NCBI RefSeq assembly: GCF_005981925.1
Contig: NZ_VBVX01000007.1
Location: forward strand, 1 to 54,424
Direction: 5' to 3'
Length of the DNA: 54,424 nucleotides
Source: Streptomyces albidochromogenes
GTDB lineage: Bacteria > Actinomycetota > Actinomycetes > Streptomycetales > Streptomycetaceae
Below are positions 34,501-42,102 of this stretch, piece by piece; position 1 is the stretch's first letter; every line of letters starts with the position of its first letter. The notes beneath the pieces are model-generated. The model worked only from the letters and a program-made list of their open reading frames with translations. It was not told where the DNA came from and ran no database searches. The position numbers and the translations under genes were made by a program.

Positions 34501-35853
34501 CCCGGGGTCGTACTCGACCGCCGGAATGCGCTTGAGCGGTTCGGTGATCACCGCGTGCAGCTGGTCCCGGGCCATGGGAGTGAGCGGAAGTGTCACCCCG
34601 CGCTTCAGCGCGGGACCCAGCTGCGAGTGACTCAGTGCGGCGTCCATGAAGTCGGCGCGCAGGGTGACGAGAACCCGCAGGGCGGCTGGTTGCCACTTCG
34701 GGAACAGCAGTTCGACGGTCTCGGCGAGCTCCGGCTGCGGACGGTTCAACAGTGCCTCGGCCTGGTCGAGTACGACCAACAGCCGTGCCGCTGGCCGCCC
34801 TGTGACCCGATGGAAGGCGTCCGCAAGCCCTAGCTCACTCAACCAGTGGTCTACTTGGTCGGCGTTCTGCGCGCGCGGGGGCCGCCCATACTCCCCCGAT
34901 CTTGCGATCTCGAACAGCTCGGTGGCGAGCGCGGCCCGCAGGGAAGAAGAACGTGTCGCGTTCACCTGCAGAATCCGGTAGCCGTCCTGCCGCATCCTCG
35001 GCACCACACCGGCTAGCGCGAGCGATGACTTGCCGCAGCCCGACGGCCCGTACACCGTCACGATGGGCTGATCGCCCCGCAGGACGGTGACGACTCGCTC
35101 GATGTCGTCGTCCCGGCCGAAGAAGACATCCGCGTCGTCCTCCTGAAAGGCGGACAGACCACGGAAGGGCGTAACCGGGCTCACGTACGGGGCAAGTCCG
35201 GGCACTTCCTTCAGCAGAGTTCTCGTCCGCAGGACGAATGCCTGCTGGGCCTCGCGGACCGACTGTGCCGCCACCATCATCCCAACGGCAGCACCCAGTT
35301 CGTTGTCCCAGACAGGGCTGCCGCTGAAACCCCCCTTGACGTAAACGGCTTCACCGTCGGCCCGCGAGAGCTGGATCCAGCCCGGGCGCGTGGGCCCCCG
35401 GAACCTGCCGCTCTGCCAGATCCCATCCGGGTTGTCATCGGTGAAGCCCACGGCACGCGCATCGTGGTCCCATACGCCGCCCTGCGGGTCGGCCATGGGG
35501 AGCGGACAGGCTCCGGGGATCCGGTTCCGCAACCGCAGCACGGCGATGTCTCCGGTCTGATCGGGCCTGATCGGTATCCAGTGCTGGACCTCGGCACGGT
35601 GGTCGCCCCCGTCGACGCCGTCGGTGTTCCCGGCCAGCGGCACGTCGACCGTGACCTCGGTACCGGCCTCAACCATGTCCTCCCGGGGCCGGTCCAGTGC
35701 GTCCGACACCACATGGGCGCAGGTGAGCACCAGGTCCGCTGCGATGAGGAAGCCCGCGCCGCCGATCGCGCCGTCCGGCCCCTTGACACGGACGACGGCC
35801 GCGACCAGCGACAGCTCCGCTTCCCCCGTGTCGCGTTCCTGAATTTCCGTCAC
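31597..35853 (-). CDS. Trypsin-like protease + nSTAND1 NTPase + membrane helix + beta-propeller conflict protein
   Basis: 1418 residues. Residues 15-215 form a trypsin-like protease with H47 (LTCAHV), D102 (GDIAVLRL) and S177 (GGFSGSPV). PFRGLSAFQEDDADVFFGRD at 229-248 is the nSTAND1 lead-in; Walker A GPSGCGKS is at 269-276 and Walker B is LLVVLDQAEAL near 365. A helix (WVAVALTLVLIAGLGTFLV) lies around 670-690. The remaining 700 residues are WD40-like repeats with SPDGRQLVGV, SGNGSVVIVC and similar strands. This architecture is known from NTP-dependent biological conflict systems, in which the propeller senses, the STAND domain oligomerises and the protease executes. It lies 36 bases downstream of the CU044_2847 gene, in one operon. 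Confidence 0.9.
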   Translation of the reverse strand: MTEIQERDTGEAELSLVAAVVRVKGPDGAIGGAGFLIAADLVLTCAHVVSDALDRPREDMVEAGTEVTVDVPLAGNTDGVDGGDHRAEVQHWIPIRPDQTGDIAVLRLRNRIPGACPLPMADPQGGVWDHDARAVGFTDDNPDGIWQSGRFRGPTRPGWIQLSRADGEAVYVKGGFSGSPVWDNELGAAVGMMVAAQSVREAQQAFVLRTRTLLKEVPGLAPYVSPVTPFRGLSAFQEDDADVFFGRDDDIERVVTVLRGDQPIVTVYGPSGCGKSSLALAGVVPRMRQDGYRILQVNATRSSSLRAALATELFEIARSGEYGRPPRAQNADQVDHWLSELGLADAFHRVTGRPAARLLVVLDQAEALLNRPQPELAETVELLFPKWQPAALRVLVTLRADFMDAALSHSQLGPALKRGVTLPLTPMARDQLHAVITEPLKRIPAVEYDPGLDRRILDDAGGEPGILPLLGFVLAQLWQRRAAGRLQAATYEHIDGVSGALRRHAEEAWRKCVPPEGEAEAARLLTGLVRVLPGGEAPLRRSLTREEAGEGRWRLAQALAEQRLLVLYGGDGRPESAELAHEALIAVWPALAERVRADADFLTGRAEVQHDLERWQKADGSADLLPGTLQLAAVEARLHGRETDLTEDQREFLALARRRRRARQVRARAGWVAVALTLVLIAGLGTFLVQESQVSAHREAEGRSRTLAVQSDELTDSNPGQAALAALAAYEVAPTQEARSALMRRYEELKDAAWVLTGAEGPIRAAAMSADGRVTLVTTKLGRATLFVRTAKGRVRQEQLRLASNVLSPVVSRDGRRIAYLRDVDGVVVWHDVTPSEKRLVGPPHPLSGALKNISLGAQWFNVKIMDFSPDGRQLVGVPASSAKRPVQVWDLETRQPRELPEQVSGLVNVWFGPDGNTLVAQRSPGSDLKQSVVAVDISAGTMRELAKGLEFDGTGVSGNGSVVIVCRKEKPDPNSVGQAHYQAVRVADGEVLGQYRRGDNTSCTDVAVDEEGDRVAVLSTTGEWDLVRTRDGGRTQRFFGPDSPQGVKNFPLLGTSREPVVVTWNEEAVTGWALAKLEDVSTHSPPTLLGDGSRMVVRVGKDSDSLRVVETEGEERTLAEVDSDAETPPDANQVLQVNNAETLVADLSDLNRITVRALPSLRRVTEFTVAQPPVGKDGKPELVAFRFLDGDRFRTISGTLVEHWDAREGRRVAPPIDLRDLQLTTKDRPDYFVGNHPEPGYAGVAVHGEPDVHAVDLRTGKENKGLRLRLGDDLHAAVFLEDSRYATVKSTGGLIELWSAQPGQPPKRVVGPLGPLAAGGTGGSGFFMANDSSVSFLKADHPEYRETYEFGEKQGFLAATKDGRALLRSPVSGGRLDLFRLDPALWKRHLCSVLGRDLTDDERGGLPNGLPTQICPS

Positions 35854-35889
35854 TGCGACCCCCGTGCCCCGTTGTCGCGCCTGACTGGG

Positions 35890-36264
35890 TCAACTCCCCT
35901 GCGAAGTATCCCCATTGGTGTCTCTCGCGTCACTCCTGTTCCAGGTCAGGCTCACGGAGAAATTGGCTGCTGTCGCCGTGCTGGCAATGACCACGTCCGC
36001 CTCGGCCGACAGTGAAACCCCGAACTCCAGCGTGATCTCGTCCGGCGCGTTCGACAACCCGCTGAACCGCCCCACGAAGCTCTCCGCCACCGGACGTACA
36101 GTGTCCAGCATCTGCCCGAACGACCGTTCGGCGCGCGCTATGGGGCGCCCTCCGCGCCCCACGCGGACCAGCGTCTCGTCCACCTCCCGGATCTGGACAC
36201 GCACGGACTCGTCGCTACCCTCCCCCAGAGGGACTTCTACCGTGTGGACAGGGCTGTCACTCAT
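35890..36264 (-). CDS. CU044_2847 family protein (trypco1 domain)
   Basis: 124 residues from ATG 36264 with GGAGGAGAGTC upstream. VHTVEVPLGEGSDESVRVQI, EVDETLVRVGRG, AERSFGQMLDTVRPVAESFV, DEITLEFGVSLSAEADVVIA and NFSVSLTWNR are the standard CU044_2847/trypco1 signature. This small domain is named for co-occurring with trypsin-like effectors in STAND-type conflict systems, where it is thought to link sensing to protease activation. First gene of the operon with the 1418-residue protease-NTPase. Confidence 0.9.
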   Translation of the reverse strand: MSDSPVHTVEVPLGEGSDESVRVQIREVDETLVRVGRGGRPIARAERSFGQMLDTVRPVAESFVGRFSGLSNAPDEITLEFGVSLSAEADVVIASTATAANFSVSLTWNRSDARDTNGDTSQGS

Positions 36265-36358
36265 GACTCTCCTCCATTGCCAGGGAGTTGGAGATCGTAG
36301 CGGCATGTCCCTCTCCGATCGCAAGAGACCGACAACGACAGCTATGGACTGCAACGAA

Positions 36359-36416
36359 TGCGCATCGAGCCTTGGATTTGCGCATTCATTGCGCATCCTC
36401 AGCCGACATTGCGCAT
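36359..36416. promoter_or_regulatory. Four TGCGCAT repeats with 20-11-20 spacing
   Basis: TGCGCAT starts at 36359, 36379, 36390 and 36410, giving a symmetric 20-11-20 spacing close to two, one and two helical turns. TGCGCA is itself palindromic. The array lies 95-152 bases upstream of the CU044_2847 start, a position fitting a multi-site operator. The truncated ABC gene at 36452 ends just beyond it. Confidence 0.6.
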
Positions 36417-36451
36417 CGACTCGCGGATCCTAGATGGCGGGGCGAAGCGGA

Positions 36452-37544
36452 TCAGCGGTCCTGGGAGAGTTCCAGCAGTTCGGCGAAGGTTCCGCCGGCG
36501 TGGACGAGGCCGTCGTACCAGCCCTGCTCGGTGATCCGGCCGTGCTCCATCACGACGATGTGGTCAGCGATCTTGGTGTTCTCCAAGCGGTGCGTGACCA
36601 TGATCGTGATGCGGTCCGCGGCGATGGCCTTGATCTGCTCGAAGATCTGGTGCTCACCGCGCGGATCCATCTGAGAAGTCGGTTCGTCCAGGATCAGCAG
36701 CCCCGGACGCCGGTACAGGGCCCTCGAACAGGCCACGCGCTGCCACTGCCCGCCGAAGACGTCGCGAGCCAGCAGGGTGTCCAGACCAGCGGGTAGGTCC
36801 TCGACGGCCTCGCGCAGGCCGACCGCGTCGACGGCCTCCCACACGGGGGCGTCGTTGTGGGTGCGGGGCTGGCCGAGGGTGACGCTCTCGCGGACCCGCA
36901 GCGGCCACTGGGCGAAGATTTGCGGCACGAGCCCGGTGTTCGCCCACACCGTGGCGGGGTCCACCTCGGCGAGGTCGGTGCCGTTCCACGTGACCCGGCC
37001 CTTGTCGGGCAGGTAGATCCCGATCAGCAGCCGGGTGAGCGTGGACTTCCCCGATCCGTTCGCGCCGACGATCGCGAGGATCTGGCCGCGCCGCAGAGCG
37101 AGCGAGACACCGTCCACGGCGGGCTTGTCCCTGCCCGGGTACTGGTAGACGACTTCCTCGAGCCGGATCTCCTCGGTCGGCGCGGCGTGCGTGCGGGAGC
37201 CGCGCTTGGGTGCGCGGGCGGCTGCGTCGTCGAGGAAGGGGTGCATGTCGCTCAGGTACAGGCTGGTATGGAAGACCGCGGCGGCGTTGATAACCACCTG
37301 GGAGAGCGCGGCGAGCGTGGTCCGCACGGCGATGATGGCCGTCGCCACGACGGCGAGCTCGATCCGGCCGGACACCGCCTGGCACGCCAGCGCCCCCAGG
37401 TCGCGACGAGGAAGTCGCCGCCGGGCCAGTGCGGAGAGCAGGGCGATCCACAGGGTGCGCTGGGCGGCGGAAGGGCTGGCATCGATGCTGTCCGGTGGGC
37501 TACGTTGTGCGGCGATGACTACCGGGACGGCATTGCGCCACACA
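36452..37544 (-). pseudogene. ABC exporter, ATP-binding half with most of the membrane domain lost
   Basis: The frame ending at 36452 carries a complete nucleotide-binding domain: IRLEEVVYQYPGRDKPAVDG, Walker A IVGANGSGKSTL, Q-loop LVPQIFAQWPL, signature FGGQWQRVACSRAL, Walker B LLILDEPTSQMDP and MVTHRLENTKIADHIVVMEH. Upstream only the last part of a type I exporter membrane domain is present (ELAVVATAIIAVRTTLAALS, HTSLYLSDMHPFLDD). GTG 37544 is the first plausible start but has no ribosome site, and five or so membrane helices of a normal 600-residue exporter are absent. The gene is probably truncated by a deletion joining it to the dienelactone hydrolase region. Confidence 0.7.
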
Positions 37545-37689
37545 CGGATTGGTGACCCGGCGCTCCTTTGAGCGCCGTACGGGCCGGAGCCGGCCCGCTG
37601 TTGGATCGAGGATCCGGCGCTGCTGCGCGGGCTCCGCCTCCTGTCGTGTTGATCACAGCTCGACACGTCAACCCACGACAGGAGAACTC

Positions 37690-38424
37690 GTGCCCACCAA
37701 GATGTTGCACATCCCCACCGCGGACGGCCAGGCCGACGCTTTCGCCGCCTTCCCCGACAACGGCGAGCGGCACCCGGGCGTGCTGATGTACCCGGACGGC
37801 TTCGGCATCCGGCCCGTGCTGCGGGAGATGGCCCGCGAACTGGCCGGGCACGGGTATTACGTGCTCGTCCCCAACATCTTCTACCGGCACGGCCCGGCAC
37901 CGGTAGTCGAACTTCCCGAGCACATCGGAGAAGAGGTCCGGCCTGCGGTCTTCGCCCAGCTGATGCCTTTGATCGAGGCGCACACCGCCGAACGTGTCCT
38001 GAGCGACGCCGACGCCTACCTCAGCTTCCTCGCCACCCAGCCCGAGGTCGGCGCCGGATCGGTCGCGGTGACCGGCTACTGCATAGGCGGCCTCCTGGCG
38101 CTGCGCACCGCTGCGGCCCACCCCGGCCAAGTGGCCGCCCTCGCCGCATTCCACGGCCCCGTGGGCGTCGACGGACCTGACCTCTTCTTCAAGCTCACCG
38201 CCCAGGTCCACCTCGGCCACGCCGAAGGCGACATGACGCCCGAGGCCCTCGGTGAGCTCAACCAGGCCCTGGACGCCGCGGGGGTCGGCTACACCTCCGA
38301 GATCTACCCCGGCACCGTCCACGGCTTCACCATGTCCGACACCGAAGCCTTCAACCCCGCCGCGCTGCAGCGCCACTGGGACCGACTGCTCCCCCTCCTC
38401 GACCGCACCCTGGCCAACAGCTGA
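37690..38424 (+). CDS. Dienelactone hydrolase family protein
   Basis: 244 residues; GTG 37690 follows AGGAGAACTC, and upstream in-frame codons lack a ribosome site. The nucleophile is C131 in GYCIGG, with D181 (HAEGDM) and H211 (GTVHGF) completing the Cys-Asp-His triad of dienelactone hydrolases. MYPDGFGIRPVLREMARELA and GHGYYVLVPNIFYR are typical. Such enzymes open lactones in chlorocatechol breakdown or act as general alpha/beta hydrolases in the cytoplasm. It stands alone, followed by a strong terminator. Confidence 0.9.
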   Translation: MPTKMLHIPTADGQADAFAAFPDNGERHPGVLMYPDGFGIRPVLREMARELAGHGYYVLVPNIFYRHGPAPVVELPEHIGEEVRPAVFAQLMPLIEAHTAERVLSDADAYLSFLATQPEVGAGSVAVTGYCIGGLLALRTAAAHPGQVAALAAFHGPVGVDGPDLFFKLTAQVHLGHAEGDMTPEALGELNQALDAAGVGYTSEIYPGTVHGFTMSDTEAFNPAALQRHWDRLLPLLDRTLANS

Positions 38425-38489
38425 GGCTCCGGCTCGGAAGACAAACCCAGTACGTGGGTCCGGAGTCCTAGCGATCGTTCGAAGACTGT

Positions 38490-38516
38490 GTGAGGGCGGG
38501 CGCGGCCCGCCCTCAC
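38490..38516 (+). terminator. Strong terminator after the dienelactone hydrolase gene
   Basis: GTGAGGGCGGGC and GCCCGCCCTCAC form a perfect 12-base stem with loop GCG, 65 bases after the stop codon. The region 38517-38746 holds no recognised gene. Confidence 0.8.
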
Positions 38517-38746
38517 CGTGTCGGCGTACCCGCATGCAGCTGTACGCCGATACCGGGGAGCCATTGACGGTCTGGAAATCACCGGCCTGGGCGGTGGCGG
38601 ATGATCTGGATGAGCAGTCGCTGATCGAATGCGGCCAGGGCGGTGAGGGCGTATCCGAAGGTGTGTCGGCGTACACGTGAACGTGGCTCTGGCAAGATGC
38701 TTGTAGGCGGAGATCATCTCGGTGACACGGTCGGCCGGTCCGCGTA

Positions 38747-39502
38747 GTGGGCAGCCTGTGCCTGTGCCTTGTTGAACTCGCAGAGTGGATACCGCAGTTG
38801 GCCGACGTGGTGGTTGTGTCGGCCGAGGTCTCCGATACTGCCGTGACGGTCCGCGCTCGCACGAGATCCGGTGTTCCGGCAGGATGTACGGGATGTGGCC
38901 GGCTCAGCTTGTGGTGCCACAGTCGTTACGTACGGCGCCTCGCTGACGTCCCCCTCGCAGGCCGGCCTCTGAGCATCGACTTGCCCGTACGCCGTCTGTA
39001 CTGCGAGAACCCAAGCTGTCCGAAGGCGACCTTCGCCGAGCAGGTGCCAGGGCTGACGGTGCGCTATCAGCGTTGGACCCCGTTGCTGCAGGGCCTGGTC
39101 GAGGACGTCGGTGTCCCGGCCACGGCGGCCGCCGACCCGGTCCCGCAGCAGGCCGTACCCGTTGTGCCGGTTCAGCGACCGGCCCCACCGGAGGGCTACC
39201 GTCTCGCCGTCGAAGCGCACCGTGCCGCCGCGCGGCCGTCCCGGGTGGACCGGGGTATCACACAGGTGGTGCAGCGGCAGACCGCCGCGATGCGGAAGCT
39301 GAGCCGCGGGGCGTTCCCCGAACCCGACGTCGTCCCGGCCGATGCGCCGGCCCCGATCGAGCAGGCCCGCGTCCAGCGCCGCCTCCAGGCCGCGGCGACC
39401 GAGGCCGCCGTCCTACGCAGGGCCCGAGCCGAGCGGCGCACTGCTCCAGCACCGGACGTTGTGCCGCTTCAGCAACAGACCCCAGCTGGCGAAGTGGCGT
39501 GA
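38747..39502 (+). mobile_element. ISL3-family transposase N-terminal remnant fused to unrelated sequence
   Basis: The first 125 codons encode the zinc-binding head of an ISL3 transposase: VSDTAVTVRARTRSGVPAGC, TGCGRLSLWCHSRYVRRLAD, VPLAGRPLSIDLPVRRLYCE, NPSCPKATFAEQVPG (Cys-x2-Cys twice). After VEDVGV near 39115 the frame continues as an Ala/Pro/Arg-rich helical segment (PSRVDRGITQVVQRQTAAMR, FPEPDVVPADAPAPIEQARV, RRLQAAATEAAVLRRARAER) that is not ISL3 and looks like the tail of another coding sequence. The open frame is thus a chimera. 39503-39694 has nothing recognisable. Confidence 0.6.
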
Positions 39503-39694
39503 ACGCGCTCTCCACCGGCGGACACGCCACTGCCGTGATCGAGCATCTTCTGGGGAGGGACCTTAAAAACGCACCCGGCGTTCACCGAACTGGATCTGCT
39601 GACCGCTGAATGGGGGAAACCTGTGGATGCGAGCTGAGCAAAGGGGGGTGAGCGCCTGTGCGACGCCTGATCACTGAGGCGAGCGCCCCCGAAC

Positions 39695-40291
39695 TCACGC
39701 CGCCGCGGGCATCCTCTCGGCTGCGCGACGGCGCTTCCAGTAGGCGACGGTCAGCACGGCCAGCAGCGGCCCCCAAAGGATCAGCGGCACGTAGCAGACA
39801 TAGAACCAGGCAGCCTCCCAGCCGGTGGCCTGGCTCGGGGAGCCGGCCGGCAGGTCGTCACCTCGGATCGTGGTGCCCCTGATCTCGGAGGCAATGAACA
39901 GGACAGTGAACAGGAGAGTGAGAATCGTGGCCCCGGCGGCGGCGGGGATGACCGCCGCCTTCCTAGGGACCCTGCGGCCGCGTAAGAACGGGACCCAGCG
40001 CGGGAACACCTCGCCCCAGCGGGCGATCAGGCCGATCGCGGTGAACGCGAAGACCTCGGACATTATCGAAAGGAAGACAATGTACGCCCGCTCACCCAGC
40101 CCGATCCCGCCGTCGAACGCGGCAGGGAGCCGCCAGATACTCGAGGGCAGGACGGTTAACGGCACGGCGTAGGCCACGAGTCGCAGCCGCCGAGACACTC
40201 CGGCAACGGGCTCGTGGGCCACCCGCCATGCGGCGCGGAGTCGCCCGAAGCAGGCGGCAGTGCGTTCTTCGACGCGCAGGAGCGGCTGCAT
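39695..40291 (-). CDS. Multi-pass membrane protein, streptomycete type
   Basis: 198 residues from ATG 40291 behind GAGGACCGCAT; the open frame extends further upstream without support. About four membrane helices are visible (LRLVAYAVPLTVLPSSIWRL, AYIVFLSIMSEVFAFTAIGL, AAVIPAAAGATILTLLFTVL, FYVCYVPLILWGPLLAVLTV) with a basic C terminus YWKRRRAAERMPAAA. Widely distributed membrane proteins of this look in Streptomyces have no known function. Confidence 0.75.
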   Translation of the reverse strand: MQPLLRVEERTAACFGRLRAAWRVAHEPVAGVSRRLRLVAYAVPLTVLPSSIWRLPAAFDGGIGLGERAYIVFLSIMSEVFAFTAIGLIARWGEVFPRWVPFLRGRRVPRKAAVIPAAAGATILTLLFTVLFIASEIRGTTIRGDDLPAGSPSQATGWEAAWFYVCYVPLILWGPLLAVLTVAYWKRRRAAERMPAAA

Positions 40292-40566
40292 ATGCGGTCC
40301 TCGACTTCGGTGGACCAAGTGGCTGGCCCGTTCACTGATGAAGATCCCATCCGTGGGTGCCACCGAGGATCGCTCTGCGGGCTGAACTGGCTCCGCCTGA
40401 ACGCCGATACAGCCTTGCGACCGAAGAATGACAGCAGGTGTTTCCGGTAGCCAGAGGTGGGACTGTGCAAGCCTGATGCTGAGAACTGGCGACGCTGCCG
40501 CAGCCGGATCTCTCAAGGTGCGGGGGCATGACGGGCCGTCAAGTACGCACCTTGCATCTCAGCCCG

Positions 40567-41300
40567 TCATAGAGAGGCAGGCGTACGCCCGATGAAGTCT
40601 CGTGCAGTACGGGTGAGGTGGGCTTGGTCGGCGAAGCCTGCGGTGGCTGCGGCCAGGGCGGCAGTCGAGTCCGGCAAGTGAGCGATCGCGGTGCGGAGCC
40701 GGCCCCATCGGCGCAAGCGCGCAAGCGCAATACCCACGTCCTGGCGGACCAGGGCGCGCAGCCGCGGGGCCGACAGCCCGACCTCGATGGCGATGGAGGT
40801 GATGGGCAAGTCCGGATCGTGCAACGTACACAGGTGGACGGCGTGGGCGACTCTCGGATCGAGTAGGGAGGGGCGCCCGGCGAGTGTTCGCAGTTCGGTG
40901 TATCCGGCGGCCAGATCCGTGCAGGTGCCGGGGCCGTCGGAATCGGTGGTGCCGAGCGCGTCGAGCAAGCGGCGGACCTGCCTGAACCGAGCGGTATCGG
41001 CCCCGGGCGGGAGGGCAGTAGCCAGGAGTCGATGAACAGGGCGATGTAGGGAGAGGTCGCCGCACAGGTGTGGGACAGCTGGGGCGGAACGATCAGCCCG
41101 GGCGCCGCCACCATGGGCCGTCCCGGCTGGAGGAGTTCGGCGTGGCCGCCGATCGGCAGCACGGCCTTCCACGCGGGCAGCCGGTGCTGGGCGACGCGGA
41201 GCGGGCGGGACTCGGCGAACGTCGTCGCCTCGGGGCCGGAGGCGAAGACAATGCGGCGATCGTTTCGTTCAAGTGCCCAGGCACGAGGTGAATCGATCAT
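40567..41300 (-). pseudogene. AraC-family regulator with a frameshift
   Basis: The N-terminal sensor part from ATG 41300 (MIDSPRAWALERNDRRIVFA, RLPAWKAVLPIGGHAELLQP, APGLIVPPQLSHTCAATSPY, IALFIDSWLLP) and the C-terminal AraC DNA-binding part (PGADTARFRQVRRLLDALGT, LPITSIAIEVGLSAPRLRAL, ATAGFADQAHLTRTARDFIG) lie in different frames. They are joined by a one-base shift near 41020 inside a C/G run. If this is a sequencing error, the gene would be intact at about 244 residues. Divergent from the DoxX-like gene with only six bases between start codons. Confidence 0.7.
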
Positions 41301-41306
41301 CGTGCC

Positions 41307-41678
41307 ATGCACGCTATCGCTTCCGTTTCGTTGGCGATCTTCCTGATCGTCACGGGGGCCGCGCATTTTCTGGCCCCCGGCTACTTCCGCACGCTCGTAC
41401 CCGCATGCCTCCGCCGGGAGCGGCTCCTCGTTGCCGTCAGTGGGGTGGCGGAAGTCGTGGTGGGTGCGCTGGTGCTGGTTCCGTGCGGCAGGCCGGCCGG
41501 GGGCTGGGCCGCCGCCGTCCTGATCACCTGTTACCTGGTGTCCCACGTGGACGCGCTGCGCCGCGCGCGCCCGGACCGGCCCTGGCTGCTGGAGCGGCCG
41601 TTCGGTGCGGTGGCTCGGCTGATGACAAACGTCCTGTACATCGCCTGGGCGGTTGCCGTAGCCAGGTCCGCGGCCTGA
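41307..41678 (+). CDS. DoxX-like small membrane protein
   Basis: 123 residues from ATG 41307. Four hydrophobic helices (IASVSLAIFLIVTGAAHFLA, LVAVSGVAEVVVGALVLVPC, WAAAVLITCYLVSHVDALRR, LMTNVLYIAWAVAVA) with the DoxX-family GAAHF and GVAEV features. GAGGTGA about ten bases further upstream could serve as ribosome site. Function in this family is uncertain (often linked to redox stress). The divergent AraC regulator is its likely controller. Confidence 0.75.
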   Translation: MHAIASVSLAIFLIVTGAAHFLAPGYFRTLVPACLRRERLLVAVSGVAEVVVGALVLVPCGRPAGGWAAAVLITCYLVSHVDALRRARPDRPWLLERPFGAVARLMTNVLYIAWAVAVARSAA

Positions 41679-41755
41679 CGCCGATGCGCGGCGACCGAAT
41701 TGTACGAGGTGGCGCCGAAGCATCCCGTAGTCACAGCGGAAGTCACGCCATGAAT

Positions 41756-41990
41756 CATCGTCTCGTCGTCGTGGGCAGGTGCCAGATGCCCTCGTGGTGG
41801 GCGATGCGGTTGCGGAACTTGTGCAGCCGCTTGACCGGGTCTTCCACTGTGGGCAGGGCACGGTTGGGGGCGTGGGGGAAGGCGCCCGCGAGGTCGGGCC
41901 ACAGGCTGGTCTTGTACTGGCGGGCCAGCAGGAAGCGCCAGAAGCCGAAGCTCAGCTCAGCGATGATCTTTCCGCGCGGGATGGCCGGGG
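41756..41990 (-). pseudogene. Abi-type HEPN protein, C-terminal remnant
   Basis: The minus frame ending at 41756 reads GKIIAELSFGFWRFLLARQY, KTSLWPDLAGAFPHAPNRAL, PTVEDPVKRLHKFRNRIAHH EGIW. RNRIAHHE contains the R-x4-6-H active-site motif of HEPN ribonuclease-like domains as found in Abi-type proteins. There is no start codon or N-terminal half upstream, so only about 75 codons survive. It is a relic of a possible phage-defence gene. Confidence 0.6.
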
Positions 41991-42046
41991 CGTTCCGGCT
42001 GGCGCGTGGCAGGCCTGGGCGATGTCGCTGCGGGGGAGACGTGCGA

Positions 42047-42076
42047 ACGCCCGCCCTGAAGCTCGAGGGCGGGCGT
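42047..42076 (-). terminator. Terminator of the XRE/membrane operon
   Basis: ACGCCCGCCCT and AGGGCGGGCGT form an 11-base perfect stem with loop GAAGCTCG. It lies 27 bases beyond the stop of the minus-strand gene at 42103. Confidence 0.7.
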
Positions 42077-42102
42077 AAGGCTGTGCGTCGGCTCGCGTTG
42101 GA

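Noticed and set aside
40539..41861. 440-codon minus-strand frame across AraC and DoxX-like genes
   Set aside because: It joins the AraC N-terminal frame with antisense sequence of the DoxX-like gene and out-of-frame AraC sequence; the domain order shows the real genes.
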